Shown here: positions 1 through 9,105 of the stretch, piece after piece
Numbering within the stretch: the stretch's first letter is position 1
Layout: the number at the start of each line of letters is the position of its first letter
Position numbers and translations under genes: made by a program
Source: Streptomyces roseifaciens
GTDB taxonomy: Bacteria; Actinomycetota; Actinomycetes; Streptomycetales; Streptomycetaceae
Assembly: GCF_001445655.1 (NCBI RefSeq)
Contig: NZ_LNBE01000004.1
Span: 2,542,001-2,606,000, forward strand
Direction of reading: 5' to 3'
Length of the DNA: 64,000 nucleotides
Notes under the pieces: generated by a model
Told to the model about the DNA's origin: nothing
The model's input: only the letters and a program-made list of their open reading frames with translations
The model's database searches: none

Positions 1-821
1 CCGGGGATGGGGGTGAGCGGCTGCCCTACGTCGGAGGAGAGCCGGGGCATGGAGCCCAGCAGGCCCCAGGTGTACGGGTGCCGGGGCGCCCGCAGCACCT
101 CCCGCACGGGCCCCTGTTCGACGGCCCGCCCGGCGTACATCACCAGCAGGTCGTCCACGGTGCCGGCGACGACGCCCAGGTCGTGGGTGACGAGGACGAT
201 GGCCGCGCCGGTCTGCTGCTGGAGCTCCTTGAGCAGGTCGAGGATCTGGGCCTGCACGGTGACGTCGAGCGCGGTCGTCGGCTCGTCGGCGATGAGCAGC
301 TCGGGGTCGCAGACCAGCGCCATCGCGATCATCGCGCGCTGCCGCATCCCGCCGGAGAACTGGTGGGGGTAGTCGTCCACGCGCAGCGCCGGATCGGTGA
401 TGCCGACCCGGCGCAGCATCTCGACCGCCCGCAGCCGGGCCTCCCGCCGGGAGGCGCCGGTGTGCTTGCGGTACGGCTCGGCGATCTGCCGGCCGACGGT
501 GTAGTAGGGGGAGAGGGCGGTGAGCGAGTCCTGGAAGACCATCGCCACCTTGTTCCCGCGCAGCTTCTCCAGGACGGACTCCGGCGCCCCGGTCAGCTCC
601 TGCCCGTCGAGCCGGACCTCGCCGCGGATCTCGGTGGTGCGCGGGTCGTGCAGCCCGAGCACGGCGAGGTTGGTGACGGACTTCCCGGAGCCGGACTCGC
701 CGACGATGCCGAGCGTGCGGCCGCGCTCCAGGGTGAAGGACAGGCCGTCGACGGCCCGTACGGTGCCGTCCTCGGTGGCGAAGCGCACGTACAGGTCGCG
801 CACGGAGAGGAAGGGGGTCAA
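1..821 (-). CDS. Peptide ABC transporter ATPase, OppD/DppD type (partial, 3' end outside window)
   Basis: This ATPase powers uptake of oligopeptides by the transporter encoded just upstream. About 273 residues are visible. They contain Walker A (GESGSGKS), the ABC signature (SGGMRQR), Walker B ([12 protein letters not shown]), the switch histidine (VTHDLG) and the start of the C-terminal oligopeptide-ATPase extension ([11 protein letters not shown]). The gene runs off the window edge, and a partner OppF-type ATPase probably follows. The start is TTG at 821, chosen because AGGAGA lies 6 nt upstream and the first beta strand ([11 protein letters not shown]) follows at once. It lies 17 nt after the preceding permease stop, so it is co-transcribed. 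Function is certain at family level; the substrate is not known. Confidence 0.9.
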   Translation of the reverse strand, partial: MTPFLSVRDLYVRFATEDGTVRAVDGLSFTLERGRTLGIVGESGSGKSVTNLAVLGLHDPRTTEIRGEVRLDGQELTGAPESVLEKLRGNKVAMVFQDSLTALSPYYTVGRQIAEPYRKHTGASRREARLRAVEMLRRVGITDPALRVDDYPHQFSGGMRQRAMIAMALVCDPELLIADEPTTALDVTVQAQILDLLKELQQQTGAAIVLVTHDLGVVAGTVDDLLVMYAGRAVEQGPVREVLRAPRHPYTWGLLGSMPRLSSDVGQPLTPIP

Positions 822-838
822 CTGCGGTCTCCTGACGG

Positions 839-1816
839 CTAGGCGAGCCGCACGCGCGGGTCGATGACGGCGTAGGCGGCGTCCACCACGATGTTGGCGA
901 CGACGATCGCCGTGCAGCCGACGAGCATCACCGCCATCAGGGTCGGCAGGTCGGTCTCGCTCACCGAGGACACCGCGAGCCGGCCCAGGCCGTGCAGGCT
1001 GAAGGTGAACTCGGTGATGATCGCGCCGCCGAAGAGCGACCCGAGGTCGATGCCGAAGATGGTGACGATGGGCGCGAGGGCGCCCCGCCAGGCGTAGTGG
1101 AAGAAGACGGCGCGCCGGCCCAGCCCCTTGGCGCGGGCCGCGCGCACGTGGTCCTCGCCGAGCTGCTCGATCATCTGGGAGCGCGTCATCCGGCTGTAGT
1201 TGGCGATGAAGATGATGGACAGCACCAGCCAGGGGATGAGCATGCCGGTGAACCACTTCACCGGGTCCTCGGTGATGGGGTGGTAGGCCGGGTTGTCCAT
1301 CCAGTGCAGCCCGCTGACGAGCACGGCCAGGGCGATGACGCCGACGAAGTAGATCTGCAGGGCGTTGCCGACGAGGGACAGGGAGCTGAAGAACTTGTCG
1401 ATCCAGGTCCCGCGGAAGGCGGCGGCGATCATGCCGATGCCGACGCCGACGACGAGGAAGACGGCGGCCCCGCCGAGCGTGATGGACAGGGTCGTGGGGA
1501 AGCGGTCCACGATGGTGCCCCACACCGGCTGCTGGTTGGAGAACGAGTAGCCGAAGCAGGGCGCCGGGCAGTGGCCGACGGTGAAGTCGCGGCCGGTGAA
1601 GATGCCCGCCATGTAGTGCCAGTACTGCACGGGCACCGGCTCGTCCAGACCGAGGTTCTTGTTGATCAGGGCGATGGCGTCCGGGGTGCAGTTCTTGCCG
1701 CAGGACATCAGGGCCGGCTGGGAGGGCAGTGCGAAGAACAGGGCGAAGGTGATCGCGCTGATCAGCACGATGATGACGAGGGCGCCGAGCGAGCGGCGCG
1801 CGAGGAAGCGCAGCAT
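839..1816 (-). CDS. Peptide ABC transporter permease, OppB/DppB type
   Basis: Membrane-spanning subunit of a peptide importer, 325 aa. It has an N-terminal membrane helix (about residues 9-31), a long extracytoplasmic loop (about 32-100), several further helices, and the EAA coupling loop near residues 215-245 (GEDHVRAARAKGLG) that contacts the ATPase. The extracytoplasmic loop carries two C-x3-C pairs (C39/C43 and C83/C87). These recur at matching places in the paralogue at 58884-59873 and, as I recall it, are absent from E. coli DppB. The gene lies between the binding-protein gene (22 nt away) and the ATPase gene, in one operon. Family assignment is secure; a disulfide role for the cysteines is inference. 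Confidence 0.93.
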   Translation of the reverse strand: MLRFLARRSLGALVIIVLISAITFALFFALPSQPALMSCGKNCTPDAIALINKNLGLDEPVPVQYWHYMAGIFTGRDFTVGHCPAPCFGYSFSNQQPVWGTIVDRFPTTLSITLGGAAVFLVVGVGIGMIAAAFRGTWIDKFFSSLSLVGNALQIYFVGVIALAVLVSGLHWMDNPAYHPITEDPVKWFTGMLIPWLVLSIIFIANYSRMTRSQMIEQLGEDHVRAARAKGLGRRAVFFHYAWRGALAPIVTIFGIDLGSLFGGAIITEFTFSLHGLGRLAVSSVSETDLPTLMAVMLVGCTAIVVANIVVDAAYAVIDPRVRLA

Positions 1817-1837
1817 GGTCCGCCGTCCGGGGGAGCG

Positions 1838-3658
1838 TTACTTGACGTAGACGCCGGTCGGGTCGACGGTTCCGTAGACCGGCTGGTAGCGGACTCCGCC
1901 CAGGTTCGAGCCCCACAGGGAGAACTGGGTGTTGTAGAAGGTCGGCACGCCGGGCACGTCCTCGGTGAGGATCTTGTCGGCGAGCTTCTGCCACTCGGGC
2001 GCGGCCTTCTTCACGTCGGCGATCGCGTTGATCCGGTCGATCTCCTTGTTGACGGCGGCGTTGTCGAGGTGTCCGTAGTTCTGGGAGCCGTCGGCGATCT
2101 GCCGGCCGTCGAAGAGGGGCGGCACGACGGTCGAGGCGACGGGCCAGTCCGCGCCCCACGAGGTGCGGTAGATGTCGAACTTGTTCTTCACCTCGGCGAT
2201 CGCGGTCCGCCAGGTGTTGGCGTCGATCTCCTTCTTCTGCACCTTGAAGCCCGCGCGTTCCAGGGCCTGGGTGACGACCACGGAGACCTTCTGCTGGATG
2301 TCGGTGTTGGCGTAGGCGTAGACGATCTCCTGGCCCTCCTTGCCGGCCGCCTTGAGCAGCTCGCGGGCCTTCTCCGGGTCGCCGGCCGGCTTGTCCTTCT
2401 TCCCGAACGGGTCGGTCGGCCGGTAGCCGTCCATGGCGGGGGAGAGGAGGTTGGTGGCGACCACCCCGGCGGTCGCGCCACCCACCTGCTGGAGGATCTG
2501 CCCGTTGGGCATCGCGTACGCGAGCGCCTTGCGGACGCCTACGTCCTTGAGCCGGTCCATGTTGAAGCTGATGTAGTCCACGTACGGCTGGATCTCCACG
2601 AACCGGCGCGCCTTGGTGTCGGCCTGGCCGAGGACCTTCTCGGTCATCTCCGGGGCGACGGCGTTGGAGAACGACAGGGTGTTCTTGTCGCCGCCCTGGT
2701 CGGCGAGGTAGCGCCGCGTGGAGTCCGCGTACTGGTGGCCGAAGCTGATCTCGAACCGGTCGGCGTACTGGTGCCGGATCGGGTCCGTCTTCGCGTCCCA
2801 GTGCTCGTTGCGCACGAGCGTCAGCGACTTGCCGACCTTGTAGTCGCCGACCTTGTAGGGGCCGGAGGCGAAGGGGGCGTTGTCGTACTTGCGCTGGGTG
2901 TCCTTCTCCGCCTTGACGGCGCCGATGTTCGGCATGGCGGTGGCGAAGGGGGTGTCGGCGTGCGGCTGACGGAAGTGGAAGACGATCGTCTTGTCGTCCG
3001 GGGTGTCCAGCACGGACGCGGGCAGGTGCGCGCCCTTGTACGGGCCGTCGGGCAGCGCCTTGCGGAAGGCCGTGCCGTCGCCGGAGAGCCACTGCGGGAT
3101 GTACTGCGGGCCGTCCGTCTCGAAGGCGGCGTAGAGCCGTTCGATGCTCCAGCGCACGTCCTTGGAGGTGATCGGCGAGCCGTCCTCGAACTTCAGCCCG
3201 TCCTTGAGGGTGAACTTCCAGGTCTTCCCGCCGTCGGAGGAGGTGCCCGCGTCGGTCGCCAGATCGCCGACGATCTTCACCTTGCCCTTGTCGTCCACCT
3301 TGTACGAGGTGAGCGTGCGGTTGTAGAGCATCTGGTTGGCGAGCATGTCGTTGTAGTAGATCTGCCCGGGGTCGAGGTGGACGAAGGCGTCGCGCTGCAG
3401 GACGCCGACCGTTCCGCCCTTCTTCGCGCCGGGGACCTCCGGGGCCGGACCGGCGGAGTCCTCCTTGGTGCCGATCGAGTAGTTGGCGGAGGCGTTCTTG
3501 TCCGTGCCGGGCCCCGCGCTCTTGTCACCCCCGCCCCCGCCGCCTCCGCTGCTGCACGCGGAGAGCACGAGGGCGCCGGAGGCCAGGGCGGCCGCCGCGG
3601 CCGCGAGCCGGCCTCTGGACCGGAGGGGTCCCGTGGTGGGCTTCGTCGTGGGCGTCAT
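1838..3658 (-). CDS. Peptide ABC transporter substrate-binding lipoprotein (SBP family 5)
   Basis: Extracytoplasmic peptide receptor, 606 aa, close to the usual size of large Streptomyces family-5 binding proteins. The N-terminus is a lipoprotein signal: positive residues, a hydrophobic Ala/Leu stretch and lipobox LSAC with C35 as lipidation site, then a Gly-rich linker. The mature part has family-5 features such as DGLKFEDGSPITSKDVRWSI and GADWPVAS...LFDGRQI, the latter shared with the second transporter's receptor. The ATG at 3658 is chosen because it gives a complete signal peptide; the reading frame is open further upstream. The order permease - receptor - permease - ATPase matches the bldK operon of S. 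coelicolor, so import of a developmental peptide signal is possible but unproven. Confidence 0.93.
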   Translation of the reverse strand: MTPTTKPTTGPLRSRGRLAAAAAALASGALVLSACSSGGGGGGGDKSAGPGTDKNASANYSIGTKEDSAGPAPEVPGAKKGGTVGVLQRDAFVHLDPGQIYYNDMLANQMLYNRTLTSYKVDDKGKVKIVGDLATDAGTSSDGGKTWKFTLKDGLKFEDGSPITSKDVRWSIERLYAAFETDGPQYIPQWLSGDGTAFRKALPDGPYKGAHLPASVLDTPDDKTIVFHFRQPHADTPFATAMPNIGAVKAEKDTQRKYDNAPFASGPYKVGDYKVGKSLTLVRNEHWDAKTDPIRHQYADRFEISFGHQYADSTRRYLADQGGDKNTLSFSNAVAPEMTEKVLGQADTKARRFVEIQPYVDYISFNMDRLKDVGVRKALAYAMPNGQILQQVGGATAGVVATNLLSPAMDGYRPTDPFGKKDKPAGDPEKARELLKAAGKEGQEIVYAYANTDIQQKVSVVVTQALERAGFKVQKKEIDANTWRTAIAEVKNKFDIYRTSWGADWPVASTVVPPLFDGRQIADGSQNYGHLDNAAVNKEIDRINAIADVKKAAPEWQKLADKILTEDVPGVPTFYNTQFSLWGSNLGGVRYQPVYGTVDPTGVYVK

Positions 3659-3708
3659 GGGTCGATGCACCTGCCTGTCCGTCGTCGGCGGTTCCTGTGT
3701 GCACGTCC

Positions 3709-4686
3709 TCAGCGTCCGGTCCGCGGGTCGAAGGCGTCCCGGACCGAGTCCCCGAGCAGGTTGAAGGCGACCACGAAAACGATCATCGCGAGGCCGGGGA
3801 AGAAGATGTAGGTGATGTCGCTCTCGTAGTAGTGGGCGCCGTTGGCGAACATCCGGCCCCAGTCCGGCGTGGGCTCCACGATGCCGACGCCGATGAAGGA
3901 CAGCCCGGCCTCGATGGTCACGAAGCTGGGCAGCATCAGCGTCGACTGCACCAGGATGGGCGTCCAGAGGTTGGGCAGCAGCTCCTTGGTGATGATCCGC
4001 CAGGGCGACGCACCGGTGACCCGCGCCGCCTCGACGAACTCCCGTTCCCGCAGGCTCAGCACCTGCCCGCGCAGCAGCCGCGCCAGCCCCATCCAGCCCA
4101 GCACCCACAGCACCAGAATCAGCGTCAGCACGCGCAGATAGGTCGGGGTCTCCTTCTCCGGGCTCACGAAGAGCGCGTAGACGACCGGCGTGAAGGCGAT
4201 GAACGACAGCTGGCTCGGGAAGGCCAGCAGCAAGTCGATGAAACGGCCGAGCAGATAATCGGTCCGGCCGCCCAGATATCCGGCCGTCACCCCGATGAGC
4301 ACGCCGGTCAGCACGCACAGGACCGTGGCGGCCGCGGCGATGAGCAAGGACGTACGGATTCCGTAGACCAGCTGGGTCAGGACGTCCCGGCCGAGGGTGG
4401 GTTCGATGCCGAACCAGAAGCTCCCCGAAATCCCCCCGTTGGGCTTCACCGGATAGCCGAACTCGTTGAGCAGGCCAGGCTCGTTCAGCCCGTAGGTCTC
4501 CGTCGGATTCCTGCCGTAGAGCTTCGAGATCAGCGGCGCCGCCAGCGCGACGAGGAAGAAGAACGTCACCACGTAGGCGGAGACGACACCCGGACGGTCG
4601 CGTTTGAAGCGCCGCCGCATCAGCTGTCCGGGTGATCTGCCGACCGGTTCCGGATGCGCCACCGGGGCCGGGGAGGAACTCGTCAT
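3709..4686 (-). CDS. Peptide ABC transporter permease, OppC/DppC type
   Basis: Second membrane subunit of the importer, 325 aa, and the first gene of the operon. A cytoplasmic N-terminus rich in Pro and Arg is followed by the OppC N-terminal helix (about residues 37-58), a periplasmic segment with the typical HWFG/GTD-like region (FWFGIEPTLGRDV), more helices, and the EAA loop near residues 215-245 (FVEAARVTGASPWRI). It lies 50 nt before the receptor gene and about 250 nt after the S9 peptidase on the same strand. Assignment is firm; substrate specificity is not visible in the sequence. Confidence 0.93.
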   Translation of the reverse strand: MTSSSPAPVAHPEPVGRSPGQLMRRRFKRDRPGVVSAYVVTFFFLVALAAPLISKLYGRNPTETYGLNEPGLLNEFGYPVKPNGGISGSFWFGIEPTLGRDVLTQLVYGIRTSLLIAAAATVLCVLTGVLIGVTAGYLGGRTDYLLGRFIDLLLAFPSQLSFIAFTPVVYALFVSPEKETPTYLRVLTLILVLWVLGWMGLARLLRGQVLSLREREFVEAARVTGASPWRIITKELLPNLWTPILVQSTLMLPSFVTIEAGLSFIGVGIVEPTPDWGRMFANGAHYYESDITYIFFPGLAMIVFVVAFNLLGDSVRDAFDPRTGR

Positions 4687-4940
4687 CGCGTAATCCCCCG
4701 CACTGTCGTCGTCGAACCCACCGCGGACGCACGGAGCGCGCAGTGGGTTGAGCGGACTTTCGCAACGGATTCACGGCGCAGTCAAGGGGGCTGCCGACCA
4801 AGAGGGGGCGGGCGGCGCTTCTTGAGCGAACGTTGAGCGGATCGACGACGTATCGACGACGCGGCGTGCTTGACGCGGCGTGCCGGGCCGGGTGCCGGGC
4901 ACGCCGCGCGCGCAGCCCCCGCGGGCGCGGGAGCGAAGGG
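4687..4940 (-). promoter_or_regulatory. Promoter region of the first peptide transporter operon
   Basis: This 254-nt gap separates the S9 peptidase from the transporter operon on the same strand. On the minus strand a TTGACT at 4785-4780 could serve as a -35 element, but a good -10 is not obvious. I see no strong hairpin terminator, so some read-through from the peptidase gene is possible. Weak evidence; the region is given mainly to say what it holds. Confidence 0.25.
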
Positions 4941-7097
4941 TCAGGCCGTGCGTCGGGCCATGCCCAGGGACTTCTTCAGGAAGTCGACTTGGAGCAGCAG
5001 GAGGTTCTCCGCGACCTGCTCCTGCGGGGTCATGTGCGTCACGCCGGACAGCGGCAGCACCTCGTGCGGCCGGCCCGCCGCCAGCAGCGCCGAGGACAGC
5101 CGCAGGGTGTGCGCCGCGACCACGTTGTCGTCCGCCAGCCCGTGGACGATCATCAGCGGCCGGACCGGCCCGGCCGCCTCCGCCAGCCCGTCGTCGGTGA
5201 CCAGCGAGTTGTGGGCGTACACCTTCGGCTTCTCGTCCGGGAGGCCGAGGTAGCGCTCGGTGTAGTGCGTGTCGTACAGCCGCCAGTCGGTCACCGGGGC
5301 GCCCGCGACGGCCGCGTGGAAGACGTCCGGGCGGCGCAGCACGGCGAGCGCCGCGAGGTAGCCGCCGTAGGACCAGCCGCGGATGCCCACCCGGCCCAGG
5401 TCCAGGGGGAAGTCCGCGGCCAGCGCCTGCAGGGCCTCGACCTGGTCGTCCAGGGTGACGCCGGCGAAGTCCTCGTGGATCGCCTTCTCCCAGGCGGGGG
5501 AGCGGTGCGGGGTGCCCCGGCCGTCGGCGACCACCACGGCGAAGCCCTGGTCGGCGAACCACTGCGAGGTCAGGTGGGCGTTGTGCCCGGCGACCACGCG
5601 CGGGCCGTGCGGACCGCCGTAGGGGTCCATGAGGACCGGAAGCGGCCCGTCGCCCTCCGTGTAGCCCGTCGGAAGGAGTACGGCGCACGGGATCCGGCGC
5701 GCGCCCGCCTCGGTGAGCCGTGCGCGCGAGGTGAGCACCGGCGCTTCGGCATACGAGGTCACGCCGGTCGCCTCCGCGCCGTCGCGCAGGACCCGGAAGG
5801 TGGCCCCGGCGCGCTCCGGTACCGCGGACACCAGGACGGTGACCGCCCCCGAGCGCACGGCCGAGTGCCAGCCGCGCTCCTGCGAGACGCGCTCCACGCC
5901 CTGCTCACTCACCCGGTAGACGTGCGTCTCCCCGGTCCCGGGCTCCTCCGCGCCGGCCCCGGCGGATGCGGAGACCAGCACGTCGTCGTCGCCGATGTCG
6001 AGCACGGCCCGCAGGTGCAGCCCGCTTCCGGTCAGCGTGCGGTCGCCGACCACCAGGGCCCGGGAGCCGTCCTCGTCGGAGATGCGCACCAGGCGCCCGT
6101 CGGGTGACCAGGCGGGAACACCGGGGAACAATTCAAGCCACTTTGCGTCCTGCTCTTCGTGGAGCACGCTCGTGGCGCCCGTCCCGGTGTCCACGGTGAG
6201 ATACGCCTGGTGGCGCTGGTCGCGGCTCTGCACCAGCAGCAGCGGGGGCCCGCCCGCCGACCAGTGCACGCGCGCGAGGTACGGGTGGCGCTCGCGGTCC
6301 CACCGGACGTCCGTGCGGGTCCCGTCCAGGCCCAGCAGCGAGAGCGTCACCTCGGCGTTCGGCGTGCCCGCCGCCGGGTAGCCCACCTCCGCGGGCCGGC
6401 TGCCGGGGTTGGCCGGGTCGGCGATCCACCAGCGCTGCACGGGGGCGTCGTCCACCCGCGCGGCCAGCAGGGACTCCCCGTCCGGGGCCCACCAGAAGCC
6501 GCGGTGGCGGTCCATCTCCTCGGCCGCCACGAACTCCGCGAGCCCCCAGGTCACCGTGGGCCCGTCCGGCTCGGCCAGGGCCCGGTCCGCACCCGCGCCG
6601 GAGGCCTCGCCCGGCGCCGGCTCCACGTCCACCACGCGCAGCGCGCCGCCCGCGACATAGGCGACCCGGCGGCCGTCGGGGGAGGGGCGCGGGTCGGCGA
6701 CCGGACCGGGAACGGGCAGTTCACGGGCGGTGCCGCCGCGCAGCTCCGCCACGAACAGCCGGCCCGACAGGGGGAACGCCGCCAACTCCGCCGCGCTGTC
6801 CACGGCGTAGCCGACGACGCCCGCCGAACCCTCGCGCAGCCGTTCGCGCCGGGCCTTCTCCTCGGCCGACAGCTCCTCTCCCGCCCCGGCCAGCAGGACG
6901 GCCGGGTCGGCGGCGGGGAACTCCCCTCCCGTGGCGGGGTCGAGGACCCACAACACGCCCGAGCGGTCGGTGCCGGAACGCGAGCGGATGAAGACGACAC
7001 GCGAGCCGTCGGGTGACACGGTGAACGAGCGCGGCGCGCCGAGCGAGAAGCGCTGCGTACGGGCGTACTGTCGCGGGAACGAGACTTGTCCGGTCAT
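4941..7097 (-). CDS. S9 family prolyl oligopeptidase / dipeptidyl-peptidase IV-like
   Basis: Serine peptidase of about 718 aa that cleaves short peptides. The N-terminal two thirds form a beta-propeller with repeated WSPDGR/FTVSPDGS blades (DPP IV N-terminal type). The C-terminal alpha/beta-hydrolase domain carries the nucleophile elbow GWSYGG (about S576), the acid in HGLADDNV (first D) and the histidine in GVTHM. I see no signal peptide, so it is probably cytoplasmic. The start is set at ATG 7097 (MTGQVSFPRQYA), because upstream codons give a sequence unlike the family. It lies directly upstream of the peptide importer, so imported peptides are a likely substrate (inference). Confidence 0.92.
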   Translation of the reverse strand: MTGQVSFPRQYARTQRFSLGAPRSFTVSPDGSRVVFIRSRSGTDRSGVLWVLDPATGGEFPAADPAVLLAGAGEELSAEEKARRERLREGSAGVVGYAVDSAAELAAFPLSGRLFVAELRGGTARELPVPGPVADPRPSPDGRRVAYVAGGALRVVDVEPAPGEASGAGADRALAEPDGPTVTWGLAEFVAAEEMDRHRGFWWAPDGESLLAARVDDAPVQRWWIADPANPGSRPAEVGYPAAGTPNAEVTLSLLGLDGTRTDVRWDRERHPYLARVHWSAGGPPLLLVQSRDQRHQAYLTVDTGTGATSVLHEEQDAKWLELFPGVPAWSPDGRLVRISDEDGSRALVVGDRTLTGSGLHLRAVLDIGDDDVLVSASAGAGAEEPGTGETHVYRVSEQGVERVSQERGWHSAVRSGAVTVLVSAVPERAGATFRVLRDGAEATGVTSYAEAPVLTSRARLTEAGARRIPCAVLLPTGYTEGDGPLPVLMDPYGGPHGPRVVAGHNAHLTSQWFADQGFAVVVADGRGTPHRSPAWEKAIHEDFAGVTLDDQVEALQALAADFPLDLGRVGIRGWSYGGYLAALAVLRRPDVFHAAVAGAPVTDWRLYDTHYTERYLGLPDEKPKVYAHNSLVTDDGLAEAAGPVRPLMIVHGLADDNVVAAHTLRLSSALLAAGRPHEVLPLSGVTHMTPQEQVAENLLLLQVDFLKKSLGMARRTA

Positions 7098-7335
7098 GCC
7101 GCCGAGCCTACGGCGAGGCGGCGAGAATCCGCCGTGCGCCCCGGAATTGCCCCCATGCACCCAGTGCTGGGTCACGCTCTGGAAAGTTATGATCACGGAC
7201 GCATAGCCGATGAGTTTCGCGTGACAACCGCTCCACCCCGTTCGGCCTGCCCGTTCGGCGTTTCGTCGTTTTTGTACGTCGCTTGTCCGTCGTGTGTCAT
7301 CCGTCCAACCGCGCGTTTACTGGAGGTGAACCGCC

Positions 7336-7530
7336 GTGGCACTCTCGATTTCGGCGGTGGTGCTGCTGGCGATCGTCGTCTTCATGCTGTGCCGGAAGTC
7401 AGGGCTGAAGGCCGGTCACGCAGCGGTCTGTGTCCTGCTGGGCTTCTATCTGGCGAGCTCGTCCCTCGGGCCGACGATCCACCAGGTGACCAAGAGCGCC
7501 ACCGACGTGATCAGCAACATCAAGTTCTGA
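7336..7530 (+). CDS. Small two-helix membrane protein, unknown function
   Basis: A 64-aa protein starting at GTG 7336, with GGAGG about 8 nt upstream. It has a hydrophobic first helix (residues 3-18), a basic turn (CRKSGLKAG), a second helix (about 27-44) and a short polar tail. The position directly before mshB is, as far as I know, common in Streptomyces, but no function is known to me. It is real rather than chance: it has a good ribosome site, sensible topology and tight spacing to mshB. Confidence 0.7.
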   Translation: MALSISAVVLLAIVVFMLCRKSGLKAGHAAVCVLLGFYLASSSLGPTIHQVTKSATDVISNIKF

Positions 7531-7594
7531 GGGCGTCCGCCACGGGTCCGCGGGCGGGGGTCCGCCGGGCCCGCAGGACTCGTAGGCTGGTCCC

Positions 7595-8488
7595 ATGACC
7601 GACAGCTCCTTCCTGCCGGGCCGCCGGCTCCTCCTGGTGCACGCGCACCCGGACGACGAATCCATCAACAATGGCGCGACCATGGCCAAGTACGCGGCCG
7701 AAGGGGCCCACGTCACGCTCGTGACCTGCACGCTCGGCGAGGAGGGCGAGGTGATCCCGGCCGATCTGGCCCACCTCGCCGCCGACCGGGAGGACGCCCT
7801 CGGGCCGTTCCGCGCCGGCGAGCTCTCGGCCGCCATGAAGGAGCTCGGCGTCACCGACCACCGCCTCCTCGGCGGCGCCGGGCGCTACCGGGACTCGGGA
7901 ATGATGGGCGCGCCGCAGAACGACCACCCCGAGTGCTTCTGGCGGGCGGACGTGGACGAGGCCGCCGCATCCCTCGTTGAGGTGATTCGCGAGGTCCGTC
8001 CGCAGGTGCTCGTCACCTACGACCCGAACGGCGGCTACGGCCACCCGGACCACATCCAGGCGCACCGGGTCGCGATGCGCGCCGCGGAGCTCGCCGGCGA
8101 GCCGGCCTTCCGGCGCGACCTCGGCGACCCCCACGAGATCGCGAAGGTCTACTGGAACTGCGTGCCGCTGTCCGTCGTGGAGGAGGGCTTCGCCCGGCTG
8201 CGCGCCGCGGGCCGCGAGATCCCCTTCCCGGGCATCGCCTCCCCGGCCGACGTGCCGGGCGTCGTCCCCGACGACGAGGTGACGGCCGCGATCGCGACCG
8301 CCGGTCACGCGGAGGCCAAGGCCGCGGCGATGCGTGCCCATGCCACCCAGATCGCCGTGGACGGCCCGTTCTTCGCGCTCTCCAACGACCTGGGCCAGCC
8401 GATCCTCGCCGACGAGTACTACAAGCTGGTCCGCGGCCGGGCCGCGGGCCCCCGCGAGGACGACCTGTTCGCCGGGGTGGACGCGTGA
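7595..8488 (+). CDS. mshB: Mycothiol synthesis deacetylase MshB
   Basis: Zinc hydrolase that removes the acetyl group from GlcNAc-inositol, the second committed step of mycothiol synthesis in actinobacteria. The 297-aa protein has the N-terminal zinc motif HAHPDDES (H18, D21 as ligands, D20 as catalytic acid/base) and the later histidine motif [11 protein letters not shown]. Length and motif spacing fit MshB and not the related amidase Mca. It follows a small membrane protein and overlaps the next gene by GTGA, so translation of the two is coupled. Confidence 0.95.
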   Translation: MTDSSFLPGRRLLLVHAHPDDESINNGATMAKYAAEGAHVTLVTCTLGEEGEVIPADLAHLAADREDALGPFRAGELSAAMKELGVTDHRLLGGAGRYRDSGMMGAPQNDHPECFWRADVDEAAASLVEVIREVRPQVLVTYDPNGGYGHPDHIQAHRVAMRAAELAGEPAFRRDLGDPHEIAKVYWNCVPLSVVEEGFARLRAAGREIPFPGIASPADVPGVVPDDEVTAAIATAGHAEAKAAAMRAHATQIAVDGPFFALSNDLGQPILADEYYKLVRGRAAGPREDDLFAGVDA

Positions 8489-8874
8489 ACGGGATGACCG
8501 CCCCCCTGAGCGCCGGGCGCATCGCCGCGTTCGCCGGCCTCTTCGTCCTCGGCGCCGCGACCGGCTTCGCCGGAGCGCTCACCCAGGGCGGCTGGTTCCC
8601 CGGCGGCCTGTCGCTGGCCCTGCTCGCCGTCGCGGGCCTCAGCTACGGCGCGGTGACCGCGACCGGCACCCGCGCCGGCGGTGCGGTGGCGGGCGGCGGC
8701 TGGCTCCTCGCGGTGCTCCTGATGACCTCGTCCCGCCCCGAGGGCGACTTCTTCTTCGGCGCCGGAATCGGCGCGTACGTCTTCCTGCTGGGCGGGATGG
8801 CGCTGGCTGTGATGTGCGCCACTGTCCCGAAACTGCCGCAACCGGACGGACCTTCGGTCCGACTTGGCAAGTGA
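8485..8874 (+). CDS. DUF6113-like small integral membrane protein
   Basis: A 129-aa membrane protein with about four hydrophobic segments (near residues 11-30, 38-55, 65-80 and 92-112) and a short polar C-terminus. The GTG start overlaps the mshB stop (GTGA), so it is translated with mshB. I think it belongs to DUF6113, a family found next to mshB in streptomycetes, but that name is from memory. No catalytic motif is visible. A role linked to mycothiol is suggested by position only. Confidence 0.75.
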   Translation: MNGMTAPLSAGRIAAFAGLFVLGAATGFAGALTQGGWFPGGLSLALLAVAGLSYGAVTATGTRAGGAVAGGGWLLAVLLMTSSRPEGDFFFGAGIGAYVFLLGGMALAVMCATVPKLPQPDGPSVRLGK

Positions 8875-9105
8875 CGTGACGATTTCTGCCTGAGTGTCGT
8901 TCGGCTCCCTAGCAGGTCATCCGGTATCTGCCGGACTTGTCCCGTGACGGGCCGACGGCGCGCGGCCACGCAGCGCGCTCCCGCCCGCCGGTGCGAACCG
9001 GCGGTCGTCAAGTGCGTGTGCGCGGTGCCCAGTATGGTGGTGCGCGCCGCCGAGCCGCCCGAGCGAGGTCATGACGGGCGGCGGAGCTAACCGGGAGAAC
9101 CTGCT

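Noticed and set aside
3139..3330. Small plus-strand frames inside the binding-lipoprotein gene
   Set aside because: Short antisense frames without ribosome sites or conserved features.
992..3811. 939-codon plus-strand frame antisense to the peptide transporter genes
   Set aside because: It is the complement of clear lipoprotein, permease and linker coding; its sequence is Val/Gly/Asp/Arg-rich without domains, as GC-rich shadow frames usually are.
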